64,000 bases of DNA, taken from the NCBI GenBank assembly GCA_001648575.1, contig LQXN01000061.1, positions 227,737 to 291,736 of the forward strand. The letters are read 5' to 3'. Below are positions 1-7,885 of the stretch, one piece after another (the stretch's first letter is position 1; each line of letters opens with the position of its first letter). A program made the position numbers and the translations under genes. This DNA is from Sutcliffiella horikoshii DSM 8719. Its GTDB lineage: Bacteria; Bacillota; Bacilli; Bacillales; Bacillaceae_I. Below the pieces are notes generated by a model. The model saw only the letters and a list, made by a program, of their open reading frames with translations, was not told where the DNA came from and ran no database searches.

Positions 1-1
1 T

Positions 2-1588
2 TACAATATTGAAATGCCATCATACTTAGGATTCTTTGCCGGTAAGCGCTTCGTACCGATTGTGACAGCGGCATCCGCTCTTGTCCTTGGGGTGATCATG
101 AATTTTATCTGGCCGTTCGCGCAAGAGGGTCTGAATACCTTCTCTTATTTTATGACAGAATCAAACCGTACTTTGGCAGCATTTATTTTTGGTGTCATTG
201 AACGTGGACTGATTCCATTTGGCTTGCATCATATTTTCTACTCTCCATTCTGGTTTGAATTCGGTTCATACACAAACGCAGCAGGAGATTTGATTCGTGG
301 GGACCAACGTATTTTCATGGAGCAGGTGAAAGACGGTGCCGAGCTTACGGCAGGTACGTTCATGACTGGTAAATTCCCATTCATGATGTTCGGTCTTCCG
401 GCAGCAGCGCTGGCAATCTATCACTGTGCACGTCCTGAAAACAAGAAGTATGTTGCTGGTATCATGGGTTCAGCGGCATTAACATCTTTCTTGACAGGTA
501 TCACAGAGCCACTTGAGTTCAGTTTCTTATTTGTAGCACCAGTATTATTCGCCATTCATGCAGTGTTTGCAGGACTTTCCTTCATGGTCATGCATATTCT
601 GGATGTGAAAATCGGGATGACGTTCTCCGGTGGTGTAATTGATTACATCCTATTTGGTGTCCTTCCACATGCAACTGCATGGTGGTTGGTGATTCCTGTT
701 GGTCTAGTATTCTCGGTTATCTACTACTTCGGATTCCGCTTTGCTATCAAGAAGTTCAACCTTATGACACCAGGTCGTGAGGAAAAAACGGAAGAAACTG
801 AATCTACTTCCGGTTCCGTTGATGAACTGCCATTCGGAGTATTAGAAGCACTTGGTGGAAGAGAAAACCTTACAAACCTTGATGCTTGTATCACCCGTCT
901 TCGAGTAAGTGTGAAAGACGTTGAGCAAGTAGATAAAGAGCGCTTGAAAAAGTTAGGTGCAGCAGGCGTTATGCAAATCGACCGCAATATCCAAGCGATT
1001 TTCGGACCTCGTTCTGAAACGATTAAAGGACAGATTCAAGATATCTTGAGTGGGAAAACGCCAGTTAAGCAAGAAGTGGCGGCAACGTCTGAAAAGGAAT
1101 CCGTGGATGCTGGGGCAGTTGCTACTTCCACTTCAGCTGAGTTTGACGTAGTAATGCCGATGACTGGTAAACTACTTCCTATTTCTGAAGTTCCTGATAA
1201 AATTTTCTCTCAAAAAATGATGGGTGACGGCTTTGCCATCGAACCAACTGAAGGCAAAGTGGTATCACCTGTTGCAGGGAAGATTGTGAACCTGTTCCCG
1301 ACAAAACATGCGATTGGCATCGAAACGGCTGACGGCCGCGAAGTCCTTGTGCATGTGGGAATCGACACAGTCAACCTAAAAGGAAAAGGCTTTGAAAGTT
1401 TAGTAGAACAAGGCGACACAGTGGAGCAAGGACAAGCGTTACTGAACGTAGACCTGCGTATTGTGTCAGAAGAAGCGACATCCATCATCACACCGATCAT
1501 CTTTACTAACTTGGCTGCTGGAGAAGCGGTTGAGATTAAGGATGGGAGTGTAAGAGTTGGGGAAAAAGGTCGGGTAGAGATTCGATAG
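2..1588 (+). CDS. ptsG: PTS glucose-type EIICBA (5' truncated)
   Basis: Phosphotransferase permease that imports and phosphorylates a hexose, most likely glucose. The reading frame is open from base 2, so the N-terminal membrane part lies outside the window; 528 residues remain of a protein usually near 700. Seen in order: the last EIIC membrane helices, an EIIB domain with the phosphorylated cysteine in [10 protein letters not shown] (codon near base 887), an acidic/serine linker, and an EIIA domain with the active histidine in [10 protein letters not shown] (codon near base 1352). A strong terminator follows. The downstream genes handle a glucoside of glycerate, so the true substrate could be a glucoside, but the sequence resembles PtsG best. 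Confidence 0.88.
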   Translation, partial: YNIEMPSYLGFFAGKRFVPIVTAASALVLGVIMNFIWPFAQEGLNTFSYFMTESNRTLAAFIFGVIERGLIPFGLHHIFYSPFWFEFGSYTNAAGDLIRGDQRIFMEQVKDGAELTAGTFMTGKFPFMMFGLPAAALAIYHCARPENKKYVAGIMGSAALTSFLTGITEPLEFSFLFVAPVLFAIHAVFAGLSFMVMHILDVKIGMTFSGGVIDYILFGVLPHATAWWLVIPVGLVFSVIYYFGFRFAIKKFNLMTPGREEKTEETESTSGSVDELPFGVLEALGGRENLTNLDACITRLRVSVKDVEQVDKERLKKLGAAGVMQIDRNIQAIFGPRSETIKGQIQDILSGKTPVKQEVAATSEKESVDAGAVATSTSAEFDVVMPMTGKLLPISEVPDKIFSQKMMGDGFAIEPTEGKVVSPVAGKIVNLFPTKHAIGIETADGREVLVHVGIDTVNLKGKGFESLVEQGDTVEQGQALLNVDLRIVSEEATSIITPIIFTNLAAGEAVEIKDGSVRVGEKGRVEIR

Positions 1589-1599
1589 AGTTTTAGAAG

Positions 1600-1635
1600 A
1601 ACCGCTTAGCGTGTGAGTGCGCTGAGCGGTTTTTC
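1600..1635 (+). terminator. Rho-independent terminator after ptsG
   Basis: Inverted repeat AACCGCTTAGCG / CGCTGAGCGGTT followed by a T run, 12 bases after the ptsG stop. It separates ptsG from the phosphorylase gene. Confidence 0.85.
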
Positions 1636-1661
1636 TATATCATGAATGGGGTGTGGCGAGC

Positions 1662-1766
1662 GAAAAGTCACAATAACTCCTGAAAATGTCACAATCATCG
1701 CTGTAAAAGTCACAATAACTCTTGGAAAAGTCACAATAACCTTCAAAATTGTTACAATCCCTAAAT
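1662..1766. repeat. Five-unit tandem array, 21-bp period
   Basis: Five consecutive 21-base units begin at 1662, 1683, 1704, 1725 and 1746, each carrying GTCACAAT or a one-base variant at the same offset (1667, 1688, 1709, 1730, 1751). The array lies between the ptsG terminator and the next promoter. A 73-codon frame through it would give a 7-residue repeat (KVTIT...), but it has no ribosome site. Function unknown. Confidence 0.8.
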
Positions 1767-1870
1767 TTCAGTCAATTTTAATAGTAAAGGTGATGCTTAT
1801 TTTTAATTCGACTTGTTACCGATACCATTCAATGGATTTGAAAACCTTCAATTTTTGTCTTCTATAACAT

Positions 1871-1884
1871 TGTAAGCGTTTTTC
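1871..1884 (+). promoter_or_regulatory. Candidate CcpA cre site
   Basis: TGTAAGCGTTTTTC matches the catabolite-responsive element consensus TGWAARCGYTWWCW at 13 or 14 of 14 positions. It lies 54 bases before the phosphorylase start, a normal position for carbon catabolite repression of a sugar-use operon. Confidence 0.6.
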
Positions 1885-1937
1885 CTAACGTGTAGCATTA
1901 AGGTTAAGAAGCAACTAGCAACCAGGAGGGATTCCTT

Positions 1938-3674
1938 TTGAAAAAACAACAGGTTACAGAAGAGATGTTCAGCAAGTTCGAGTTTGTGTATGGTAAAGAG
2001 ACAGCAGTTTACTTACAAGATAAATTAACCAACCTAATGAATGAATATAGCTCTAAACTGGCAACACCAAACACTCCGATTGAGTTTGTTACTGAAAAAG
2101 ATGCGGTTCTTATCACTTACGGTGATTCCATTAAGGAAGAAGGCAAAGCCCCCCTTCAAAGCTTGCATGAATTCCTGAATGAAAATATCGGGGATAAACT
2201 ATCTGGCGTTCATATTTTGCCATTCTACCCTTTCAGCTCCGACGATGGCTTTTCCGTCATCGATTACTACGAGGTGAACAAGGATTTAGGGGACTGGGAG
2301 GATATCAAGTCGCTATCAGGTAGTTATGACTTGATGTTTGACGGGGTCATCAACCATATTTCGGCAAAGTCAGAATGGTTCCAAGAGTATTTGAAAGGTA
2401 ACGAAAAGTACAAAGAGTACTTCGTGGAAGCTGATCCATCCCTAGACTACAGCAAAGTGACCCGTCCAAGGGCACTGCCGTTGTTAACTGAATTTGAAAC
2501 GGCAAACGGGCCCAAGCATGTTTGGACGACATTCAGCGAGGACCAAATTGACTTGAACTATCGTAATCCGGATCTATTTTTACAGATTGCAGAACTCCTG
2601 CTTTTCTATATCAGCAAGGGAGCGAAGATGATTCGTTTGGATGCTATCGGGTTCATGTGGAAGGAGATGGGGACTACTTGTATCCATCTAGAGGAAACAC
2701 ATCAAATAATTCAAACATACAGAGATGTTGTCGATGCGCTTGCACCTGAAGTAATCCTTATCACGGAAACGAACGTACCACATAAGGACAATGTAAGTTA
2801 TTTCGGAAACGGCTACAATGAAGCGCGCATGGTGTATCAGTTCCCATTACCACCATTGACATTGAACACATTCCTTACAGGGGACGCGACTCACCTTCAA
2901 AATTGGGCGAGCAACCTGGAAGACACGACAGAAGAAACCACCTTCTTCAACTTCCTTGCCTCTCATGATGGTGTTGGCGTGAGACCGGTGGAAGGCATTC
3001 TTTCTAAAGAAGAAGTGGACTTCATGATTGAGAAGGTTCATGCCCATGGTGGGAATGTTTCCTATAAAGATAATGGAGATGGGTCAATAAGTCCTTATGA
3101 GTTAAACATCAACTACTTTGATGCATTGTCCCACCCGGAAGAAGAGCAGACTGTACAGGTGAAGCGATTCCTTGCTGCACAGTCCATACTATTAGCAATG
3201 GCGGGGGTGCCGGGAATTTATGTGCATAGTTTGCTCGGTTCACGCAATTATCAAGAAGGTGTAGAGGAAACTGGCAGGTTCCGATCCATAAACCGCGAGA
3301 AGCTGGATCGTCCACAATTAGAGGTGGAATTGAAGGACGCATCTTCTCTAAGATACGAAGTCTTATCCAATATGAAAAAAATGCTGGAAGTGAGAACTAA
3401 CGAGAAGGCGTTCCATCCAAACAGTCCGCAACAAGTAGTATTGGAAAGCAACCAAGTGTATGCATTGGTGCGAACGGACAAGGAAACGGGGGAGAAAGTG
3501 GTTACCCTTGTGAATGTATCCAATGAAGAGCAATCGATCAAATTGTCTGCTGACAAATATGAATTAAATGCACAAACCTATACAGATCTATTTTCAAAAA
3601 ACGAAATAGAGATAACAGATGAAGCGTTGTCTGTTACATTACAACCTTATGAAGTAATGTGGTTGAAAGGATAG
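1938..3674 (+). CDS. GH13_18 sugar phosphorylase, probable glucosylglycerate phosphorylase
   Basis: A 578-residue alpha-amylase-fold enzyme of the sucrose-phosphorylase subfamily, predicted to be cytoplasmic. TTG start with GGAGGG ten bases upstream. Visible catalytic residues: the nucleophile Asp in MIRLDAIGF (near 235), the acid/base Glu in ITETNVPH (near 277) and the third acid in SHDGVGVRP (near 344). The family phosphorolyses a glucoside to glucose 1-phosphate plus an acceptor. The next gene, 13 bases on, is a glycerate kinase, and a CdaR-type regulator lies just beyond, so glucosylglycerate (as for E. coli YcjM) is the most likely substrate. Sucrose phosphorylase is the main alternative. 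The cre site upstream suggests CcpA repression. Confidence 0.8.
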   Translation: MKKQQVTEEMFSKFEFVYGKETAVYLQDKLTNLMNEYSSKLATPNTPIEFVTEKDAVLITYGDSIKEEGKAPLQSLHEFLNENIGDKLSGVHILPFYPFSSDDGFSVIDYYEVNKDLGDWEDIKSLSGSYDLMFDGVINHISAKSEWFQEYLKGNEKYKEYFVEADPSLDYSKVTRPRALPLLTEFETANGPKHVWTTFSEDQIDLNYRNPDLFLQIAELLLFYISKGAKMIRLDAIGFMWKEMGTTCIHLEETHQIIQTYRDVVDALAPEVILITETNVPHKDNVSYFGNGYNEARMVYQFPLPPLTLNTFLTGDATHLQNWASNLEDTTEETTFFNFLASHDGVGVRPVEGILSKEEVDFMIEKVHAHGGNVSYKDNGDGSISPYELNINYFDALSHPEEEQTVQVKRFLAAQSILLAMAGVPGIYVHSLLGSRNYQEGVEETGRFRSINREKLDRPQLEVELKDASSLRYEVLSNMKKMLEVRTNEKAFHPNSPQQVVLESNQVYALVRTDKETGEKVVTLVNVSNEEQSIKLSADKYELNAQTYTDLFSKNEIEITDEALSVTLQPYEVMWLKG

Positions 3675-3687
3675 GGGGAGATGAAGT

Positions 3688-4830
3688 GTGAAGATTGTGG
3701 TTGCGCCAGACTCCTTTAAAGGTTCGATAGAAAGTAAGGACGCTGCACACATCATCTCCCAAGCCATTAAGGATTTCGATGCCTCTATTGAGGTAGTAGA
3801 AATCCCGATGGCAGACGGGGGAGAGGGAACGGTAAAAGCGATGATGCATATTCTAGGCGGAGAAGAAATCATTTGTCAGGTGGAAGACCCGTTAGGAAGA
3901 AGAATTAATGCAGGCTATGGTTGGCTTCCAATAGAAAAAACGGCCATCATTGAAACCGCTTCTGCTTCTGGCCTTCCATTGCTGACAAAAGAAGAGCTCA
4001 ATCCTATGGGGGCGTCTAGCTTCGGAACAGGGCAACTTGTGAAAGATGCTTTGGACAAAGGAGCGGAAAAAATCATCATTGGTCTTGGTGGAAGTGCAAC
4101 AGTGGACGCAGGTGTGGGACTTTTCCAAGCACTTGGTTTAAAAGTAATGGATGCCAAAGGAGAAACTCTCGGGCGCGTAGGTGGAAATTTGGGATCGATC
4201 CAAGGGTTGGATGTAAGCAATTTGGACGATAGACTCCAACGAGTGAAGGTTATTGTAGCTTCAGATGTTACGAGTCCCTTGCTTGGCCCAGAAGGTTCAA
4301 TATATGTATTTGGCCCCCAAAAAGGTGTCAGGACAAGCGAGCTGGAAGCATTTGAAGCTGGCATGGCTTCATTTGCAGGAGTGATGAAAAGAACAACGGA
4401 CAAGGATTGTACCCTCATGCCTGGAAGTGGTGCTGCAGGGGGGATTGGCTTTATTCTACAGTCCTTGGTGGATGTGGAATTCAAAAGCGGACTCGACCTT
4501 GTCGTGGAAATGAGTGATTTTCAGAAGCATTTAACTGGAACTGACTTTGTCATCACCGGAGAAGGGAAAATTGATGGGCAGTCGGCCCTTGGCAAGGTTC
4601 CAGTGGGGCTTTCAAGAATAGCTAAGGAAAGAGGAGTTCCATTGGTTGCCATTGCAGGAGGCATTGGAGAAGGTACGGATATGTTGAAACAAGAAGGCAT
4701 AAATGCAATCCTATCCATTGTTGACGGGCCGATGACAATCGAAGAGGCAATGCTTAACGGAAAAAGTTTATTATATGAAGCAACAAAGAGGATGTTACAG
4801 TTCATTTACCTTGGTAGAAATCTAAAATAA
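3688..4830 (+). CDS. glxK: Glycerate kinase (GlxK/GarK family)
   Basis: Predicted to phosphorylate D-glycerate to 2-phosphoglycerate, feeding lower glycolysis. GTG start behind AGGGGGAG; 380 residues is normal for the family. Family motifs seen: PMADGGEGT near residue 45, LGGSATVDAG near residue 132, GSGAAGGIGF near residue 250, and ITGEGKIDGQ. It lies 13 bases after the phosphorylase gene with no terminator between, so the two are probably co-transcribed: the phosphorylase would release glycerate and this enzyme would trap it. Confidence 0.9.
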   Translation: MKIVVAPDSFKGSIESKDAAHIISQAIKDFDASIEVVEIPMADGGEGTVKAMMHILGGEEIICQVEDPLGRRINAGYGWLPIEKTAIIETASASGLPLLTKEELNPMGASSFGTGQLVKDALDKGAEKIIIGLGGSATVDAGVGLFQALGLKVMDAKGETLGRVGGNLGSIQGLDVSNLDDRLQRVKVIVASDVTSPLLGPEGSIYVFGPQKGVRTSELEAFEAGMASFAGVMKRTTDKDCTLMPGSGAAGGIGFILQSLVDVEFKSGLDLVVEMSDFQKHLTGTDFVITGEGKIDGQSALGKVPVGLSRIAKERGVPLVAIAGGIGEGTDMLKQEGINAILSIVDGPMTIEEAMLNGKSLLYEATKRMLQFIYLGRNLK

Positions 4831-4835
4831 TGTTG

Positions 4836-4867
4836 AAAACCAGTGTCTCAATATGGGTCACTGGTTT
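4836..4867 (+). terminator. Terminator-like hairpin after glycerate kinase
   Basis: AAAACCAGTG / TCACTGGTTT inverted repeat directly after the stop codon; the T tract is short. Confidence 0.6.
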
Positions 4868-4956
4868 CAGCCTGTTTATTTTATTTGGAAAAGGAAAACG
4901 TTTAAAGTGAACAAGAAATAAAGTTTTGCATAAGTATAGATAGTTCTCCACTCCAT

Positions 4957-4997
4957 AAAAAAGAAGCTTATCTGCAACTAGGTAAGCTTCTTTTTTA
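4957..4997 (+). terminator. Strong bidirectional hairpin
   Basis: AAAAAAGAAGCTTA / TAAGCTTCTTTTTT stem with a 12-base loop and A/T tracts on both sides. No gene lies between it and the preceding terminator, so it may be the remnant of a lost gene or a second terminator of the operon. Confidence 0.75.
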
Positions 4998-5087
4998 TGG
5001 AAAATTTATCTTGAGTATATGTCTGTTATTTGAAATAATTGGTATTAAACGATAGGGCAGGATTATTGAAGAAAGGGGAGAGTTTTC

Positions 5088-5291
5088 TTGAGAAAAGCTA
5101 AAACTAATTCGTTAATAATATTGGCTTTAATAATAAATTCTATTGCGATGTCACTATACGCTTATCGAAACTTTAACAATCAGGATATAGGCTATGGCAT
5201 AGTATTTACAACATTAGCCATCTTTCTAATCGGACTGGTCATTTATAGTATTATAAGGGACGCAAAGTTATACAATCAAAATACCAATTGA
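5088..5291 (+). CDS. Small membrane protein, two helices
   Basis: A 67-residue protein with a TTG start eight bases after AAAGGGGAG. Hydrophobic stretches near residues 8-24 and 38-57 predict two membrane helices; the C-terminus is polar. I do not recognise the family. A second tiny two-helix membrane protein follows 115 bases later, suggesting a related pair. Confidence 0.6.
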   Translation: MRKAKTNSLIILALIINSIAMSLYAYRNFNNQDIGYGIVFTTLAIFLIGLVIYSIIRDAKLYNQNTN

Positions 5292-5406
5292 ATTCATTAA
5301 TATTACACAATCTAGGTGCGATTGTAGCATAGGTAATTGCTCTTTCCATACTTAAGAATTGAGCAGGATTGTAGAAGATAGAAATACCAAGTAAAGGGGA
5401 GTACAT

Positions 5407-5574
5407 ATGAAAGACCCAATTAGAATTATGCTGTTAGGTATTGCAATATTGATTGTAAGTATATTTATTCAGCTCATACCCACAGGCGGTACAGACTCTC
5501 ATTGGAACCTTGTGCAAGTTGTATTTGCGATAGGTTTTATTACTACATTAGTAGGTTTCTTTTACAAGAAATAG
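5407..5574 (+). CDS. Small membrane protein, 55 residues
   Basis: ATG start seven bases after AAAGGGGAG. The product begins MKDPIRIMLLG and ends GFFYKK, with hydrophobic segments near residues 6-23 and 37-52 separated by a polar turn (PTGGTDSHW). A clear terminator follows. Family not recognised. The ribosome site and two well-formed helices make it likely to be real. Confidence 0.55.
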   Translation: MKDPIRIMLLGIAILIVSIFIQLIPTGGTDSHWNLVQVVFAIGFITTLVGFFYKK

Positions 5575-5635
5575 AGGGGAAATTACTCTGTTGTATTCAA
5601 TAGCATAGGAGCTATTGTTCAACAATGAAAAAAAT

Positions 5636-5674
5636 AAAAAGGCTTAGAGGGTAAAACTCTCTAAGCCTTTTTTA
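5636..5674 (+). terminator. Rho-independent terminator
   Basis: AAAAAGGCTTAGAG / CTCTAAGCCTTTTTT hairpin ending the small-membrane-protein unit. Confidence 0.85.
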
Positions 5675-5812
5675 TGTGAAAAATCTCGTGATTTTCAATG
5701 TGATTTGGCTGTTTGTACCTCACAAGAAAACCATTATATTAAAGCTCACTGGTTTTTTAAAATTAGTTTGTTTATAGTGTAAGGAAAGATGACGATTATG
5801 GAGGCAACATGG

Positions 5813-6952
5813 ATGGCAGGACTTTCAAGTAAGCAAGCACAACAGATCGTCTACGAAATGGAAAAGATCATAGAGAAAAATATTAACATCATGAATAATG
5901 ACGGGATCATCATTGCGAGTAAGGATACCGACAGGATAGGGATTTTTCATGAAGGAGCCCGAAATGTCATTGAACATGGCGAGACTGTGACGATCTTTCC
6001 AGAAGACACCCTTCTTGGCTCCAAGCCTGGTGTGAACATGCCTATTTATTTTCATAAGGAACTAATTGGAGTCATCGGGATTACGGGGCATCCGAATGAG
6101 GTTCGGGACTTTGCGAAGATCATTCAGAAAATGACAGAGGTAATGGTAAAAGAGGCATATGTGAGCAGAGAGCTGGACCTTGAAAAGCGGGCGAAAGAAC
6201 TTTACTTACAAGAATGGATGCGCAGAAGATGGGACAGCATGGAAGCCTTCGGGTTGCGGGGGCAAACCCTTTCTATTCAAACGAATGTCAAAAGGCAGGC
6301 TTTTCTCTTTCGGTTGGACACTGCATTAGAAACTGAAACCGAAGTGTCACGACAGCAGAAGATGAGTGAATTGTTAAAAAAACTTCAACAAGTGCTGGCA
6401 GTCTCTGAAACAGATCTGATTACATTATGGAAGTCCAACCAAATACTTTTGCTGAAGCATACAGAGGGAACCGCTTTTTCTAGATGGTATGGAGAGGTCG
6501 AGAAGGTGTTAAGTATGCTGAGAGGGGATTTCGGTGTCGTCATTTGTGGTGTAGGAAGGGAATATGAAGGTTTGGATGATGTTGTGAAATCCTTTGAGGA
6601 AGCAAGACTGGCATTGCAATTCGTGGATCGAAGGGAAGGGAATTTGTTGCTTTTCAAGGATCTAGGTATTGAATCCATCATATACGAAATTCCAGAAGAG
6701 AAGATGGATGATTTTATTGAGCGCTTTTTTCCTTTCTTTCACGATCCAGAATACAAGCAACTTGTGGACACATTGAAGGTTTTCTTGCAGCTGAACCAGA
6801 GTATTGCATCTGCGAGTGAAGCGCTTTTCATTCACAAGAACACCCTGCAATATCGCTTGAAAAAGATGAAAGAGCTGACCGGCTATGATCCCAGGGTTTT
6901 TCAGGATGCCGTATTGTATTGGGTGGGGTTGGTTGGACTTGGGAAGGGCTAG
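5813..6952 (+). CDS. CdaR-family sugar-diacid/glycerate regulator
   Basis: Transcription regulator of 379 residues. The first two thirds form the sugar-diacid recognition region (starts MAGLSSKQAQQIV, then NINIMNNDGIIIASKD); the C-terminus is a PucR-type helix-turn-helix (HKNTLQYRLKKMKELTGYDP). I chose ATG 5813 because GGAGG lies eight bases upstream and E. coli CdaR also begins MAG; in-frame ATGs at 5789 and 5798 are possible but have worse spacing. CdaR responds to glycerate or sugar diacids, so it likely controls the phosphorylase/glycerate kinase genes before it. Confidence 0.85.
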   Translation: MAGLSSKQAQQIVYEMEKIIEKNINIMNNDGIIIASKDTDRIGIFHEGARNVIEHGETVTIFPEDTLLGSKPGVNMPIYFHKELIGVIGITGHPNEVRDFAKIIQKMTEVMVKEAYVSRELDLEKRAKELYLQEWMRRRWDSMEAFGLRGQTLSIQTNVKRQAFLFRLDTALETETEVSRQQKMSELLKKLQQVLAVSETDLITLWKSNQILLLKHTEGTAFSRWYGEVEKVLSMLRGDFGVVICGVGREYEGLDDVVKSFEEARLALQFVDRREGNLLLFKDLGIESIIYEIPEEKMDDFIERFFPFFHDPEYKQLVDTLKVFLQLNQSIASASEALFIHKNTLQYRLKKMKELTGYDPRVFQDAVLYWVGLVGLGKG

Positions 6953-6984
6953 AATAATGTGATTATTAAATGGAGGGGGAAGCA

Positions 6985-7554
6985 ATGGCAACGAAAATGA
7001 AATTTTCCAATGTGAAAAAGGAATTAAGCAATCTTACACAAAAAGAACTGATTACCATCTTTTCAGATTTATACAAAAGAAATAAAGATGTACAAAAATA
7101 TTTTTCTGTTAAATTTGGCGGAGAAGATGCTGCGGAAGAGTTGTTTATAGAAGCATATGAGAAGGTGAAACATCAATTTTTTCCTAATAAAGGTGACGGT
7201 GCATTAAAGTTAGGTGAAGCTAAGAAGGAAATCCAGCATTATAAAAATCTGACTGGAGATGAAGAAAGAACTCTAAGACTGAAAATCGCGTATGTGGATT
7301 TTGGTACTGAATTCACGGCGATTTATGGAGATATTTCGAGTAGTTTTTATGACAGCATGGCTTCTATGTTTGATTCTATAGTAGATGAATGCTGCAAGAA
7401 GGAAATATACTATGAAAAATACAAAGACAAGTTGTATGATGTTGTAAAAAAATCGGATGGAGTAGGTTGGGGGTACTCAGATTTTTTGTATGATACCTTT
7501 TATAATGCGTTCGATGTGGATGATGAGGAAGAGGACGACGACATTTTGGACTGA
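6985..7554 (+). CDS. DUF6155-like protein of unknown function
   Basis: A 189-residue soluble, charged protein ending in an acidic tail (DVDDEEEDDD). The start at ATG 6985 is set by GGAGGGGG six bases upstream; the ATG at 6970 lies before that site and is not used. The N-terminus (KKELSNLTQKELITIFSDLYKRNKDVQKYF) resembles the DUF6155 family, which has no known function. It follows the CdaR gene by 32 bases and may be read from the same transcript. Confidence 0.6.
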   Translation: MATKMKFSNVKKELSNLTQKELITIFSDLYKRNKDVQKYFSVKFGGEDAAEELFIEAYEKVKHQFFPNKGDGALKLGEAKKEIQHYKNLTGDEERTLRLKIAYVDFGTEFTAIYGDISSSFYDSMASMFDSIVDECCKKEIYYEKYKDKLYDVVKKSDGVGWGYSDFLYDTFYNAFDVDDEEEDDDILD

Positions 7555-7640
7555 GGGAAAACGTGATAACAGGAAGGGGTGTTGACTGCTGAATCGTGTT
7601 GGTACGAACTTAATCAAAGATTGAGAATAGATTTAGATAT

Positions 7641-7693
7641 AAAGAAAAGATGCCGGTGCGCCTTTTACGAAGGGTCTCGGGCATCTTTCTTTA
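7641..7693 (+). terminator. Rho-independent terminator
   Basis: AAAGATGCC / GGGCATCTTT stem with a long loop and T-rich tail, after the DUF6155-like gene. The rest of 7555-7885 shows only a -10-like TATAAT near 7838 ahead of the next gene. Confidence 0.7.
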
Positions 7694-7885
7694 TACCTAT
7701 ATAAGTTCGGAATTCTTAAAGGGTTTATTAGGGTTGTTTTACAATATAAGTATTTATGCCCGAAACTTTGTAATATCCTTGTTGTTTTTTGTCAAATTCA
7801 GTCCTTTCTGATTATTTCTAAACTTCTAAGACTCTCTATAATTAGAAGAGTATGACAACTAAACTTCAAAAAGGAGCTGTTTGGT

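Noticed and set aside
1646..1867. 73-codon frame with KVTIT repeats
   Set aside because: Explained by the 21-bp tandem array; no ribosome site and starts just after a terminator.
3915..4484. 189-codon frame antisense to glycerate kinase
   Set aside because: Shadow of a well-supported gene; Pro/Ser-rich composition typical of antisense frames.
4893..4906. GGAAAACGTTTAAA as a cre site
   Set aside because: Two mismatches at conserved positions and no clear target promoter.
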